DNA of 64,000 nucleotides from Niallia taxi. Its GTDB lineage: Bacteria; Bacillota; Bacilli; Bacillales; Cytobacillaceae. Below the pieces are notes generated by a model. The model saw nothing but the letters and a program-made list of their open reading frames with translations, ran no database searches and was not told the origin of the DNA. Positions 8,623 to 16,892 of the stretch are shown piece by piece. The position numbers and the translations under genes were made by a program. The stretch covers positions 482,001 through 546,000 of the forward strand of contig NZ_CP102589.1 in NCBI RefSeq assembly GCF_032818155.1. Reading direction: 5' to 3'. Within the stretch, counting starts at the first letter, position 1. Each line of letters begins with the position of its first letter.

Positions 8623-10029
8623 GTGAAAAAGGTTAATGTTGGGTTGCGCCCGATTGTAAGTAAGATTAATTTACCTACTGTGTTGAAAACAGCTGTACTT
8701 CCAGGTGATTCTGTTGAGAGATTATTTATTGCTACACAGGTGGGCGAAATTTTTTATGTGGATGAGGAGGAAATAAGGACTTTTTTAGATATTAGTCTGC
8801 AGGTTATTAAATTGGGTTCTCAAGGTGGATATGATGAACGGGGCTTATTGGGACTTGCGTTTCACCCTGACTTTTTTCATAATGGTTTGTTTTATCTTCA
8901 TTATTCTATGGCTGGTTCACAAGGATCAGGTGTACAGCCTAAAGATTTTAAGCCAGATCCGTGTAATCCTAAAACATTGAATTTGAGATGGACAAATAGA
9001 GAATCTCACTATGATCATATTGATACGGTTGAAGAATGGGGATTACAGTCAAATGGGCATCCAAAAAAACTGCGGACACTGCTTAGCTTAAGAAGACCTT
9101 TTTCGAATCATAATGGTGTAAACAGTTTGAATTTTTCCCCTGAAACCGGGAAGCTAGTTTTTACAAATGGAGATGGTGGATCAGGCTATGATCCATTTAA
9201 TTTAAGTCAGGATGATATGGAGATTGCCGGTAAGATAATAGAAATAGATGTTAGAAAGAATACCCACACTAATAACCCACCTATAGTTACTCGTTTTAAT
9301 GAGCTGCCCCCAGCCAGTCAGGAATTGCTCACAGTGATGGCGAAGGGGGTTAGAAATATAACAGGCATTTCATTTCAAAAGGTTTATAATCAGTACATTA
9401 AATATACAGGAAATGTCGGGCAAGAATTAGTCGAGTCAATTTTTGCTTTCAATCATTATAGGCCAATACCAGTTACTCAGATTGTTAAAGCATATGATAT
9501 GAATGCAAAGCTTAACCAAAAAGGATTGATAAACCTTGGCTGGCGAGGGTGGGAAGGTGATTTTCCTACAGCAATCATAAGAGATTGTAGTAATAATCCA
9601 GCGTTAGATCAGAAAATATCTGCTTTTTATAATGAAGCAATAGCACTTTCAGGGCATCGCCTTCAGCCTTTAACAAGCTACTTTCATGATGATGCCAGAC
9701 CTGATAAGTTTAGTGGAACAGCACTTACGGGCATTCAGCCATATCTTGGCAGTGACATTCCTGGTTTAACAGGAAAAGTGATTTTTACCGATGTTGTGCG
9801 GAAGGATTCAGAACCAAAAAGAGGGACTTTAGCATATACGTCTTTAAAACGAGACGGTAAACAAAACGACTTTAGCGTGATTAATGCTGATTATGATTTT
9901 GGCACACAATCAGCATATTATGTTAGTTTAGGAGCAAATCTTAATCAAACTAAATTATATTTAGGTGTTTTTGGTTCTATGAAAGTGACAGATTATAACC
10001 AAGGGACCATTTTCGAAATAGTGCCATGA
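8623..10029 (+). CDS. PQQ-dependent sugar dehydrogenase-like protein
   Basis: This 468-residue protein resembles the glucose/sorbosone dehydrogenase beta-propeller family: GLLGLAFHPDF early, SNHNGVNSLNFSPETGKLVF with NGDGG in the middle, and KGVRNITGI (the GLRN.QG-like motif), all typical of soluble PQQ-dependent aldose dehydrogenases. It starts with GTG after a strong AGGAGGAGG site. No signal peptide or lipobox is visible, whereas enzymes of this family usually act outside the membrane. No PQQ synthesis genes are in the window, so dehydrogenase activity is not established. Confidence 0.75.
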   Translation: MKKVNVGLRPIVSKINLPTVLKTAVLPGDSVERLFIATQVGEIFYVDEEEIRTFLDISLQVIKLGSQGGYDERGLLGLAFHPDFFHNGLFYLHYSMAGSQGSGVQPKDFKPDPCNPKTLNLRWTNRESHYDHIDTVEEWGLQSNGHPKKLRTLLSLRRPFSNHNGVNSLNFSPETGKLVFTNGDGGSGYDPFNLSQDDMEIAGKIIEIDVRKNTHTNNPPIVTRFNELPPASQELLTVMAKGVRNITGISFQKVYNQYIKYTGNVGQELVESIFAFNHYRPIPVTQIVKAYDMNAKLNQKGLINLGWRGWEGDFPTAIIRDCSNNPALDQKISAFYNEAIALSGHRLQPLTSYFHDDARPDKFSGTALTGIQPYLGSDIPGLTGKVIFTDVVRKDSEPKRGTLAYTSLKRDGKQNDFSVINADYDFGTQSAYYVSLGANLNQTKLYLGVFGSMKVTDYNQGTIFEIVP

Positions 10030-10041
10030 ATGGAGATTTAG

Positions 10042-10611
10042 CTAGTAAATTCCTCTTAATCTTTTAAATATCAGTAACGCAATTTCAACCCATAACCAGC
10101 TGTATAGGAAAGAAAAGATAAAGATTATTCCAATTGTAAGTAGTGAGAAGGAATTAGAGAAGGCCGGCCCTAAAATGGGAAAGCGTAAAATATACAGTAA
10201 TATGCTAATTCCTAATGTTAAAGAAAAAGCTCCAGCGGCAATAATACTTAATCTTGACTTGAAGAGGTAAAAGGACAGCCCGATACCAAGTCCTAATAAC
10301 CCTGTTGTAAAAGGAAACACAATTAGTTCGGTTGGCTGCAGGATAAATAACAATATTATTGCTTGAAAAAAGACCATTGCTCCAAATGGAACGGAAAGCA
10401 TGACATATAACAAAATAGGTGCTGTGGCAAGGGGGCTTAAAACATACCCTATACCTGGAAAAAAGCCGCCAGCAGACTGAAAGATAGCTGCAAAACAAGC
10501 GAAAATCGAACCTAATATAAGCTTTTTCGTTTTTGTATGTTTAGTAGTGAAGGTTTTTTGAGCTAGCTGGATCTCAGTGGAAATAGCATTGAATAAATAC
10601 ATTTTTTTCAC
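10042..10611 (-). CDS. Multi-pass membrane protein of unknown function
   Basis: The 189-residue protein has a polar N-terminus of about 28 residues, then roughly five or six hydrophobic segments with GIGYVLSPLATAPILLYV between early helices. It ends with a short basic tail. The layout recalls small substrate-binding membrane subunits (ECF S-component-like), but I see no diagnostic motif and do not assign a transporter. It converges tail-to-tail with the sugar dehydrogenase-like gene, only 12 bases apart. Confidence 0.65.
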   Translation of the reverse strand: MKKMYLFNAISTEIQLAQKTFTTKHTKTKKLILGSIFACFAAIFQSAGGFFPGIGYVLSPLATAPILLYVMLSVPFGAMVFFQAIILLFILQPTELIVFPFTTGLLGLGIGLSFYLFKSRLSIIAAGAFSLTLGISILLYILRFPILGPAFSNSFSLLTIGIIFIFSFLYSWLWVEIALLIFKRLRGIY

Positions 10612-10664
10612 CTCATTCTAACTGCTTTCTTACAGTATATAGAAGCGGGGATAGTAATATTAAT

Positions 10665-10706
10665 AAAACCAAGCAGGCCCTAAGCTGGACTGCTTGGTTT
10701 TATTTT
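10665..10706 (+). terminator. Hairpin between two divergent genes
   Basis: AAAACCAAGCAG (10665-10676) pairs with 10690-10701 and is followed by TATTTTA. The reverse strand also has a T-rich tail. It lies in the 5' leader of the gene at 10783, not after a gene, so it may block stray transcription or attenuate that leader. Confidence 0.6.
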
Positions 10707-10782
10707 ATCCATACAGGCTCTTGTCGGTATTAACCATCATAGAATGTCTGTTAAGGGAAATCACCGTGAAAAGGGGAATGTT

Positions 10783-11499
10783 ATGAATAATTATTATCGA
10801 ACCGTTAGTAATCAGCCAGGTGTAATTTCAATTGCACGTGGTGATGTAACTGGTGATAGAGTTCTTGATAATGTCTACTTAACGGGAGTGAAAACTTCAG
10901 CTAGTCCTTTTGTTCAGAATATTACTCTCCATATCCAAGATGGGAAAACTGGAAATATACAAAGTGTACCGCTTCGCGAAAATGCCGGTTATAATCCTAC
11001 AATTTTTTTAGGGGATTTTACTGGAAATGGCGTAGATGATATTTTCATAAGTATTGCGACAGGCGGCAGCGGCGGAATAATGTATCATTATATTTATTCA
11101 TTTGTGGGAAATACAGTGCGGTTATTATTTGATGCGAATGTATATAATGAGCAATATCAGTATGAGGTTACGTATCAAGACAATTACAAAGTGAAGGTTG
11201 TCAGCAAGATTAATAATAAAAAATATATAATAGATATTTCGGCAAGAGATGCAGATTACCTAAATGAAATTTATGAGCAAAACGGCAGACTTAAAAGCCC
11301 AATTACCGGTTTTGTAAACCCGTTAAGTGGTTTATATCCAGTTGATTTTGATGCGAATGGTGTATATGAACTATTAGCCTATCAAAAAGTTGCTGGACGA
11401 TATAATGCAGATTCCTTAGGTTATGTTTTAAATACGTTAGGATGGTCAGAAAACAGATTTGTTTTACAGAATCAGTATGTAGCTGTTTTTGGTTATTAA
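10783..11499 (+). CDS. FG-GAP/VCBS-like calcium-binding repeat protein
   Basis: The 238-residue protein contains three loops that look like EF-hand-type or FG-GAP calcium sites: GDVTGDRVLDNVYL near residue 22, GDFTGNGVDDIFI near 82 and VDFDANGVYELL near 188. This is the pattern of VCBS/FG-GAP repeat proteins, here without a signal peptide. The role is unknown. The frame opens at 10744, but AAGGGGA upstream of ATG 10783 and the start of recognisable sequence favour the later start. Confidence 0.65.
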   Translation: MNNYYRTVSNQPGVISIARGDVTGDRVLDNVYLTGVKTSASPFVQNITLHIQDGKTGNIQSVPLRENAGYNPTIFLGDFTGNGVDDIFISIATGGSGGIMYHYIYSFVGNTVRLLFDANVYNEQYQYEVTYQDNYKVKVVSKINNKKYIIDISARDADYLNEIYEQNGRLKSPITGFVNPLSGLYPVDFDANGVYELLAYQKVAGRYNADSLGYVLNTLGWSENRFVLQNQYVAVFGY

Positions 11500-11522
11500 A
11501 AATTTGGTTTTTCGCATTTGTT

Positions 11523-11552
11523 TAGAGAAGCTCCGAGCAGCTTTTCTTTTTT
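11523..11552 (+). terminator. Terminator of the FG-GAP-like gene
   Basis: GAAGCT pairs with AGCTTTTC around a short loop and is followed by a run of T. Confidence 0.6.
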
Positions 11553-11568
11553 TATTCCCAGAAAAATA

Positions 11569-11600
11569 AACAGCCGCTGACTTTAATCGTGACGGCTGTT
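11569..11600 (-). terminator. Terminator of the GntR gene
   Basis: AACAGCCG (11569-11576) pairs with CGGCTGTT (11593-11600). Read on the minus strand it is followed by TTTATTTTTC. Confidence 0.8.
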
Positions 11601-11607
11601 AGGTTTA

Positions 11608-12249
11608 TCATTGTATTCCAGACCGAATGAACCGTTCCCGGTTACGCAAATAGGCTTCCTTGCATAAACGCTTGACCTCCACATAGTCTTCTGCACAAAC
11701 CGCTTCATAAATGGCTTTATTTAATAGGTTGGCAGAGTAATGCTTTTGGTGTGGTGTCAGCTTCCAATTAACTATACCGAAATGGATGAGCTTGTCCTTA
11801 ACAGAATCCATTATTTGCAGCATTGTTTGGTTATTGGCAGATGTTATCATACTGCGAGTGAACATCATGGAAGATTGTACATATGCAGGATAATCATCCT
11901 TTTTTTCTGCATCAAGCTGCTGTTCTAAGTGTTTGTTTAGTTCTTCTATGTTATATATGAGGCCCTTTTCTATAACAGAGTCTACGGAATACTCCTCCAA
12001 AAATAGGAATACTTCCATTACATCTAAGATTTCTTTATAAGAGATTTCCTTTACGAATAAACCTCTATTTTTTAAAGAGGAAACAAATCCCTCTGATTCT
12101 AACCGAGATATAGCACCTCTAATAGGTGTGCGACTCATATTGAGCAATTGAGCGAGTTCATTTTCTGACAAAAGGGATCCAGGCATATAGATTCCAGTCA
12201 TGATGTTTTCCCTTATTTTGCTGTAGGCGATGTCAACTAAGGAGGACAT
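11608..12249 (-). CDS. GntR-family regulator, FCD (FadR-like) type
   Basis: The 213-residue protein has an N-terminal winged helix (about 1-70: YSKIRENIMTGIYMPG, LSENELAQLLNMSRTPIR and a recognition helix before ALSRLESEGFV-type sequence). An all-helical FCD-like ligand domain follows. The frame extends upstream to 12330, but AAAGGAAATGGAAAT directly before ATG 12249 sets the start. It is divergent from the phnDEEC-type operon, and the shared region carries a FadR-type palindrome at 12401-12416, so it probably represses that operon in response to the imported ligand or a product (inference). Confidence 0.88.
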   Translation of the reverse strand: MSSLVDIAYSKIRENIMTGIYMPGSLLSENELAQLLNMSRTPIRGAISRLESEGFVSSLKNRGLFVKEISYKEILDVMEVFLFLEEYSVDSVIEKGLIYNIEELNKHLEQQLDAEKKDDYPAYVQSSMMFTRSMITSANNQTMLQIMDSVKDKLIHFGIVNWKLTPHQKHYSANLLNKAIYEAVCAEDYVEVKRLCKEAYLRNRERFIRSGIQ

Positions 12250-12400
12250 ATTTCCATTTCCTTTCAAATAGGATTGCACACTTATCTTACCTGATACTCT
12301 ACCCATCCGCAACAAACAAAAGCAAAGCAATTTACTTACATGAACTTTAAAAATCCTTAATATGGAGTTTACGTTTAAGCGTTATTCTTATCTTGCACTC

Positions 12401-12416
12401 AAGTTGTATACAAGTT
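12401..12416. promoter_or_regulatory. Candidate GntR/FCD operator
   Basis: AAGTTGTATACAAGTT has a perfect ten-base core palindrome (TTGTATACAA). FadR-subfamily GntR regulators recognise sites of the type TNGTNTACNA, which this fits. It lies between the divergent GntR gene and phnD. Confidence 0.6.
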
Positions 12417-12523
12417 GGATTCTAAGGAGGTACTCTTTTCAAAACAAGCTATTATTGTGTAAACCCTTGTAACTAGAAGTGAATCAGCTATAAGAAAAAA
12501 ATTGATAATTTCAGGAGGAAATA

Positions 12524-13438
12524 ATGAAAAAACTTCTTTCGTTCTTAATAATGATGCTTATTGCAACGGGGATTTTAGCTGGCTGTGGAACAAGCAGTTC
12601 ATCAGGTTCGGCAAAGCAGAGTAAATTTGTTATTGCATATCTCCCTCAGGAGACAGATGAACAAATGCAAAAAACGTATAGTAATTTTGAAAAGGAACTT
12701 TCTGAAAAAATCGGTATGGATGTAGAGGCATACCAAGCCAATAGTTATAATGCTGCAATTGAAGCGATGAAAAATAATAAAGCAGATATGGCTATGTTTG
12801 GACCATTTTCCTACATAGTTGCAGAGGAAAGAGCGGGGGCAGAGCTTATTGCTAATTTAAGCAACCCGGCATTGGAGGGACAAGCTCCATCAGTTATTGT
12901 TGTCCCAAAAGATTCAACTATCCAATCTCTTGCTGATTTAAAGGGAAAAACAATCGGGTTTGCTGATCCAGTATCTACAACAGGGCATTTGCTGCCTAAA
13001 TCAACTATTTTAAAAGAACTGAATATGGACGTAGAAGAACTGGAAAGTAAATTTTTCAAAAGCGTGCAATTTGCTGGAGGGCATGACAAAGCACTTATCG
13101 GTGTAGTTCGCGGGCAATATGATGCTGCTGGTGTTTCAGCGATGATTCCTGCCATGCTTGAGGAAAAAGGAGTTATTGAAAAGGATTCGTACCGTGTGAT
13201 TGCAGAGTCTGAACCGATACCGGTTGGAGCACCATTTGCTGTAAGAGGTGGTTTAGATCAGGAAACGAAAGACAAAATAACGGAGTTTTTATTAAGCTAT
13301 GATGATTCTAATTACTTCAAGGCAATTTTAGGCACAGAGGACGCCAAATTTGTAGAAGCAAATGATAGTGACTATGACGAGTTGCGGGATATTGCTGAAA
13401 TGCTTAATTTAAGTCCAGAGCAGTTATTGGAGAACTAA
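12524..13438 (+). CDS. phnD: Phosphonate-type ABC transporter, substrate-binding lipoprotein
   Basis: The 304-residue protein has a lipoprotein signal with Cys21 in LAGC and a Ser/Gly linker. The solute-binding domain is of the PhnD family: FVIAYLPQE at the start, MAMFGPFSYIVA, LADLKGKTIGFADP.STTGHLLP, and a late gating region. It captures phosphonate, phosphite or a phosphate ester outside the membrane and delivers it to the two permeases encoded next. The SGG.D substrate loops cannot be resolved by eye, so the exact ligand is open. AGGAGGAAATA precedes the ATG. Confidence 0.88.
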   Translation: MKKLLSFLIMMLIATGILAGCGTSSSSGSAKQSKFVIAYLPQETDEQMQKTYSNFEKELSEKIGMDVEAYQANSYNAAIEAMKNNKADMAMFGPFSYIVAEERAGAELIANLSNPALEGQAPSVIVVPKDSTIQSLADLKGKTIGFADPVSTTGHLLPKSTILKELNMDVEELESKFFKSVQFAGGHDKALIGVVRGQYDAAGVSAMIPAMLEEKGVIEKDSYRVIAESEPIPVGAPFAVRGGLDQETKDKITEFLLSYDDSNYFKAILGTEDAKFVEANDSDYDELRDIAEMLNLSPEQLLEN

Positions 13439-13452
13439 GGGAGGAGAATTTA

Positions 13453-14250
13453 ATGTCAGCACGCAATAAACCTTCCATGAATGCCGTTGAAATGCGCAGG
13501 ATGAAAGCCAGCTTGTCTGTTATTTTCTTTGCCCTCCTGATTTTGTTTTCAATTTGGTTCGTGGAAATGGATATATTTGAGCTTATACAGAGTATGCCTA
13601 TATTCTTCCACTTTTTGTTTACTGATTTTTTCCCTCCGAATATATCTGATTTGGACACATATATTGGACCAGTAGTTGATACCCTTATCTTTGCGGTAGT
13701 AACGACAAGTTTATCATCACTGCTGGGAATAGTCATTGGGTTTTGCATGGCACATAACACAACACCACATCCGGCTGTTCGGATATTTTTCAGAGGGATA
13801 ATTGCATTTCTGCGGAATATTCCCTTTCTAGTCTGGGCATCTATATTGGTCGTAATATTTGGAGTCGGAACAATGCCAGGACTGTTCGCTTTAGTCTTGT
13901 TTGGGACAAGCTTCTTAGCTCGGGTATATGCAGAATCAATTGAAGAGTTGAATAAAGAGGGTGTGGAGGCACTGGATGCTTGTGGTGCTTCTTATCTTCA
14001 AAAAATAAAGCATGGGATTATGCCCCAATTCCTGCCGAGCTTTTATTCATGGACACTTTTTATGTTTGAAATAAATATTCGGGCTTCTGCCATTCTTGGA
14101 CTTGTTGGAGCGGGCGGCATGGGAAGTATTTTGAAGCAGACGATGGACTTGTTTCAATATGGAAAAACATCTACAGTCATCGCTATTATGGTCATACTGA
14201 TATTAATGGTGGAGTATGTGACAAACCGGGTAAGGGAGAGATTAATTTAA
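13453..14250 (+). CDS. phnE: Phosphonate-type ABC transporter permease 1
   Basis: The 265-residue protein has about six membrane helices and the binding-protein-dependent permease signature around EALDACGASYLQKIKHGIMPQ (the EAA loop that contacts the ATPase). It matches the PhnE family, including RNIPFLVWASILV and GLVGAGGMGSILK. It follows phnD by 14 bases and is followed after one base by a second permease, so the transporter is probably a heterodimer in the membrane. Confidence 0.9.
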   Translation: MSARNKPSMNAVEMRRMKASLSVIFFALLILFSIWFVEMDIFELIQSMPIFFHFLFTDFFPPNISDLDTYIGPVVDTLIFAVVTTSLSSLLGIVIGFCMAHNTTPHPAVRIFFRGIIAFLRNIPFLVWASILVVIFGVGTMPGLFALVLFGTSFLARVYAESIEELNKEGVEALDACGASYLQKIKHGIMPQFLPSFYSWTLFMFEINIRASAILGLVGAGGMGSILKQTMDLFQYGKTSTVIAIMVILILMVEYVTNRVRERLI

Positions 14251-14251
14251 A

Positions 14252-15097
14252 ATGTCAAAAGGTCAAATGCCTGTCCCTGAAACAGTATTAGTAAAAGAAA
14301 AAGCTTTTGCGAAGAAAAAAATTCCGATTGCCCATAAACAAACAAGACGGCAACAGCAATACTTCTTCATTACGGCTGGAATACTGTTTGTCATTTGTTT
14401 TATGCAGATAGATTTAAGCTTTACCCAATTTCAGGCGGGAGTGGCTAGAATCCCGTCAGTTCTAGAGATGATGATGCAACTATCATTTGCTGAACTTCCT
14501 GAGCTGGCAAGTGAAATGGTTGTTTCCTTAGTAACAGCGTTTCTGAGTCTTGTACTTAGCATATTACTTGCTGTCGTCCTTTCCTTTCTCGCGGCGAGAA
14601 ATACGACCCCAAATAAATATTTCGGGATGCTGCTTCGATTTTTATTTATGATAATACGCGCTATTCCTGCTACTGTATGGGTTTTAATTGCTGTAGCAAG
14701 CATTGGATTTGGGACAATGGCGGGTGTGTTAGGTCTTATCTTTCCAACACTTTCTTATTTAGTAAAATCCTTTTCGGCCCAGATTGAGGAAGTAGGCCAA
14801 GAAACGATTGAAGCATTGCAATCAGTTGGTGCTACATGGTGGCATATTGTTTTTAGAGGCTTGATTCCGACACTTTTTACTAGTTTTTTGGCAATTACTG
14901 CTTTCCGATTTGAAATGAACGTAGCTGAATCTGTTATTTTAGGCATGGTAGGTGCAGGCGGTATAGGGCTGTTAATTCAAGGATATATCTCCTTCTATGA
15001 CTTTAGCAGTCTTAGTCTAGGTATAATCATGGTGTTTATTACAATGTTTACACTTGAATTTATGACAAACCAAATTCGCAGACGCATGTCACATTAG
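14252..15097 (+). CDS. phnE: Phosphonate-type ABC transporter permease 2
   Basis: The 281-residue protein has a longer basic cytoplasmic N-terminus (about 45 residues), then about six helices. The EAA loop is EALQSVGATWWHIVFRGLIP and the C-terminus has GMVGAGGIGLLI. It is a paralogue of the preceding gene, and in many Firmicutes PhnD systems two PhnE-type permeases pair. It is tightly packed in the operon. Confidence 0.9.
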   Translation: MSKGQMPVPETVLVKEKAFAKKKIPIAHKQTRRQQQYFFITAGILFVICFMQIDLSFTQFQAGVARIPSVLEMMMQLSFAELPELASEMVVSLVTAFLSLVLSILLAVVLSFLAARNTTPNKYFGMLLRFLFMIIRAIPATVWVLIAVASIGFGTMAGVLGLIFPTLSYLVKSFSAQIEEVGQETIEALQSVGATWWHIVFRGLIPTLFTSFLAITAFRFEMNVAESVILGMVGAGGIGLLIQGYISFYDFSSLSLGIIMVFITMFTLEFMTNQIRRRMSH

Positions 15098-15104
15098 GAG
15101 GAAT

Positions 15105-15881
15105 ATGATGGATAGCATTCTTAAAGTTACGAATCTAGTAAAACGATATAATGGCGGCACACTGGCATTAAAGGATATTAACCTGGAAGTGAAAAAGGGT
15201 GAATTTATTGCTGTAATTGGACCAAGTGGTGCTGGTAAATCGACGTTACTTCGCAGTATTAACCGTTTAATTGAACCGACAGAAGGTTCTATTGAATTTC
15301 TTGATCAGCGAATAGAAAAGGCGAATAAAAGCGAACTGAGAAAAATTAGGTCAAAGATGGGCATGATTTTTCAGCATTATAACTTGATTTATCGATCAAG
15401 TGTCCTTGAAAATGTTCTTCACGGACGATTAGGCTATATGGGCTCAGTTGCTGGAGTGTTTAACCGTTATAAGGAAGAGGATAAGCAGGAAGCAATCATG
15501 TTGCTAGAGAAGGTTGGGTTAGAAGCAGAAATCTATAAGCGGGCCGATGAGCTTTCCGGAGGGCAAAAACAGCGTGTAGGTGTTTGCCGTGCCTTGGCAC
15601 AAAATCCAGAGCTTATCTTGGCGGATGAACCAATCGCCTCATTGGATCCAAAATCATCAGCTGTTGTAATGGATGCTATTTATAAAAACTGCAAGGAGCA
15701 AGGTATTGCCTGCTTAGTAAATCTCCATCAAGTTGATGTTGCCAAAAGATATGCAACAAGAATCGTGGCAGTAAAAGCAGGCACCATTGTCTTTGATGGT
15801 CAGGCAAGTGAATTAACGGAGGAAATGATTGAATATCTTTATGAGGGAAAAGAGCAAGAAATGTATGAGTCAGCCAATTAA
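15105..15881 (+). CDS. phnC: Phosphonate-type ABC transporter ATPase
   Basis: The 258-residue protein has Walker A GPSGAGKST (residues 39-47), signature LSGGQKQR, Walker B ILADEPIASLDP and an H-loop in VNLHQVD. The wording around the Q-loop (MIFQHYNLIYRSSVLENVLHGR) is typical of PhnC. It powers uptake by the two preceding permeases. AGGAGGAAT precedes two successive ATG codons (15105 and 15108), and either could be used. Confidence 0.92.
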   Translation: MMDSILKVTNLVKRYNGGTLALKDINLEVKKGEFIAVIGPSGAGKSTLLRSINRLIEPTEGSIEFLDQRIEKANKSELRKIRSKMGMIFQHYNLIYRSSVLENVLHGRLGYMGSVAGVFNRYKEEDKQEAIMLLEKVGLEAEIYKRADELSGGQKQRVGVCRALAQNPELILADEPIASLDPKSSAVVMDAIYKNCKEQGIACLVNLHQVDVAKRYATRIVAVKAGTIVFDGQASELTEEMIEYLYEGKEQEMYESAN

Positions 15882-15906
15882 GCACAAAATGAAAGGGTGT
15901 AAATAA

Positions 15907-16701
15907 ATGGAAAATCAAGGTTTGGTAGCAAGCACAAAAAGCAGAATTATACCGTTTGAAGGAATTCGTAATTTCCGTGATATGGGTGGCTATAAAACAA
16001 TAGATGGTCGGACAGTGAAGTATAGAGTTTTTTACCGTTCAGCTGAATTGACAGGCATGACTGATAAAGATAAAGAAATGTTTAGTTCACTGGGCATAAA
16101 GTATATATTTGACTATCGGGATGATGGTGAAGCTTTAGTGAAACCGGATCCTGTTATTGCAGGTGTTATTAACGAGAGAATACCTGCTATTGCAGGAGAG
16201 GTACAGGGGCTTGTCCAATCAATGGAGGACTTGGTGAAAAGTGAGTTATTCAAGGATCTTAAAACAATTGGATTAGCTGATATGTATGGAAAAATGGCAC
16301 TGAATAGTCGTTCATACAGCAGGTTATTTGAAGTCATTCAAGATCCAGAAAATATGGGGATTCTCCATCATTGCGCAGCAGGCAAGGATAGAACTGGAGT
16401 TGGAGCAGCGCTTATTCTTTCAGCATTAGGTGTTCCAAAAGAGGTAGTAATAGAAGACTATTTAATAACAAACGAGACGTTGCGTGAATTTCAGGAAATG
16501 ATAAAAGCAGAGCTGTCAGGCAAGCTGACAGAAGAGCAGATTAAGTTATTTGATGCCATGATGGCAGCTAAAGAGGAATATTTGCAAGCGGTATTTACAG
16601 TTATTGAGGAAACCTATGGAGATTTAGATACTTACTTCGAAAAGGAATTAAACTTAACTACTGAAAAGCGTACTGCTTTACAAAATTTATGGCTGGAATA
16701 A
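15907..16701 (+). CDS. Tyrosine-protein-phosphatase-family protein
   Basis: The 264-residue protein carries the P-loop HCAAGKDRTG with catalytic Cys156 and Arg162, plus FRDMGGY near the N-terminus and an upstream DYRDDGE motif. This is the Y_phosphatase3/LipA-like family, in which the extra Lys and Asp after the Cys favour phosphoinositide or other phosphoester substrates over plain phosphotyrosine. It has no signal peptide. It is the last gene of the phn-type operon, 25 bases after phnC with its own AAAGGGTG site. That suggests it dephosphorylates the imported compound or a derivative (inference). It also belongs to the unit ended by the terminator at 16711. Confidence 0.85.
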   Translation: MENQGLVASTKSRIIPFEGIRNFRDMGGYKTIDGRTVKYRVFYRSAELTGMTDKDKEMFSSLGIKYIFDYRDDGEALVKPDPVIAGVINERIPAIAGEVQGLVQSMEDLVKSELFKDLKTIGLADMYGKMALNSRSYSRLFEVIQDPENMGILHHCAAGKDRTGVGAALILSALGVPKEVVIEDYLITNETLREFQEMIKAELSGKLTEEQIKLFDAMMAAKEEYLQAVFTVIEETYGDLDTYFEKELNLTTEKRTALQNLWLE

Positions 16702-16710
16702 AAGTTTTCT

Positions 16711-16740
16711 AAAAAGAGTCTCGTGAAGGGCTCTTTTTTT
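16711..16740 (+). terminator. Terminator of the phn-phosphatase operon
   Basis: AAAAGAG pairs with CTCTTTT around TC..GG wobble pairs and is followed by a T-run. Confidence 0.8.
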
Positions 16741-16814
16741 GTGTGTAGTTATTCTGTCTTATTAGGACTTAGTGCCCGTTTGTCCTGTGACCTAAAATAT
16801 GACAATATACGATA

Positions 16815-16843
16815 TTGAAAAGCTATTTGGAAACGTTTACAAT
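16815..16843 (+). promoter_or_regulatory. cstA promoter with overlapping cre site
   Basis: TTGAAA (16815-16820), a 17-base spacer and TACAAT (16838-16843) form a near-consensus sigma-A promoter. TGGAAACGTTTACA (16828-16841) matches the CcpA cre consensus except for one position and covers the spacer and -10. CcpA binding there would block the promoter, as expected for carbon-starvation control. Confidence 0.75.
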
Positions 16844-16892
16844 TAGGCTGTATATGCATGTGAAAGTAATAATCAAAGGAGGTTGAAACGTA

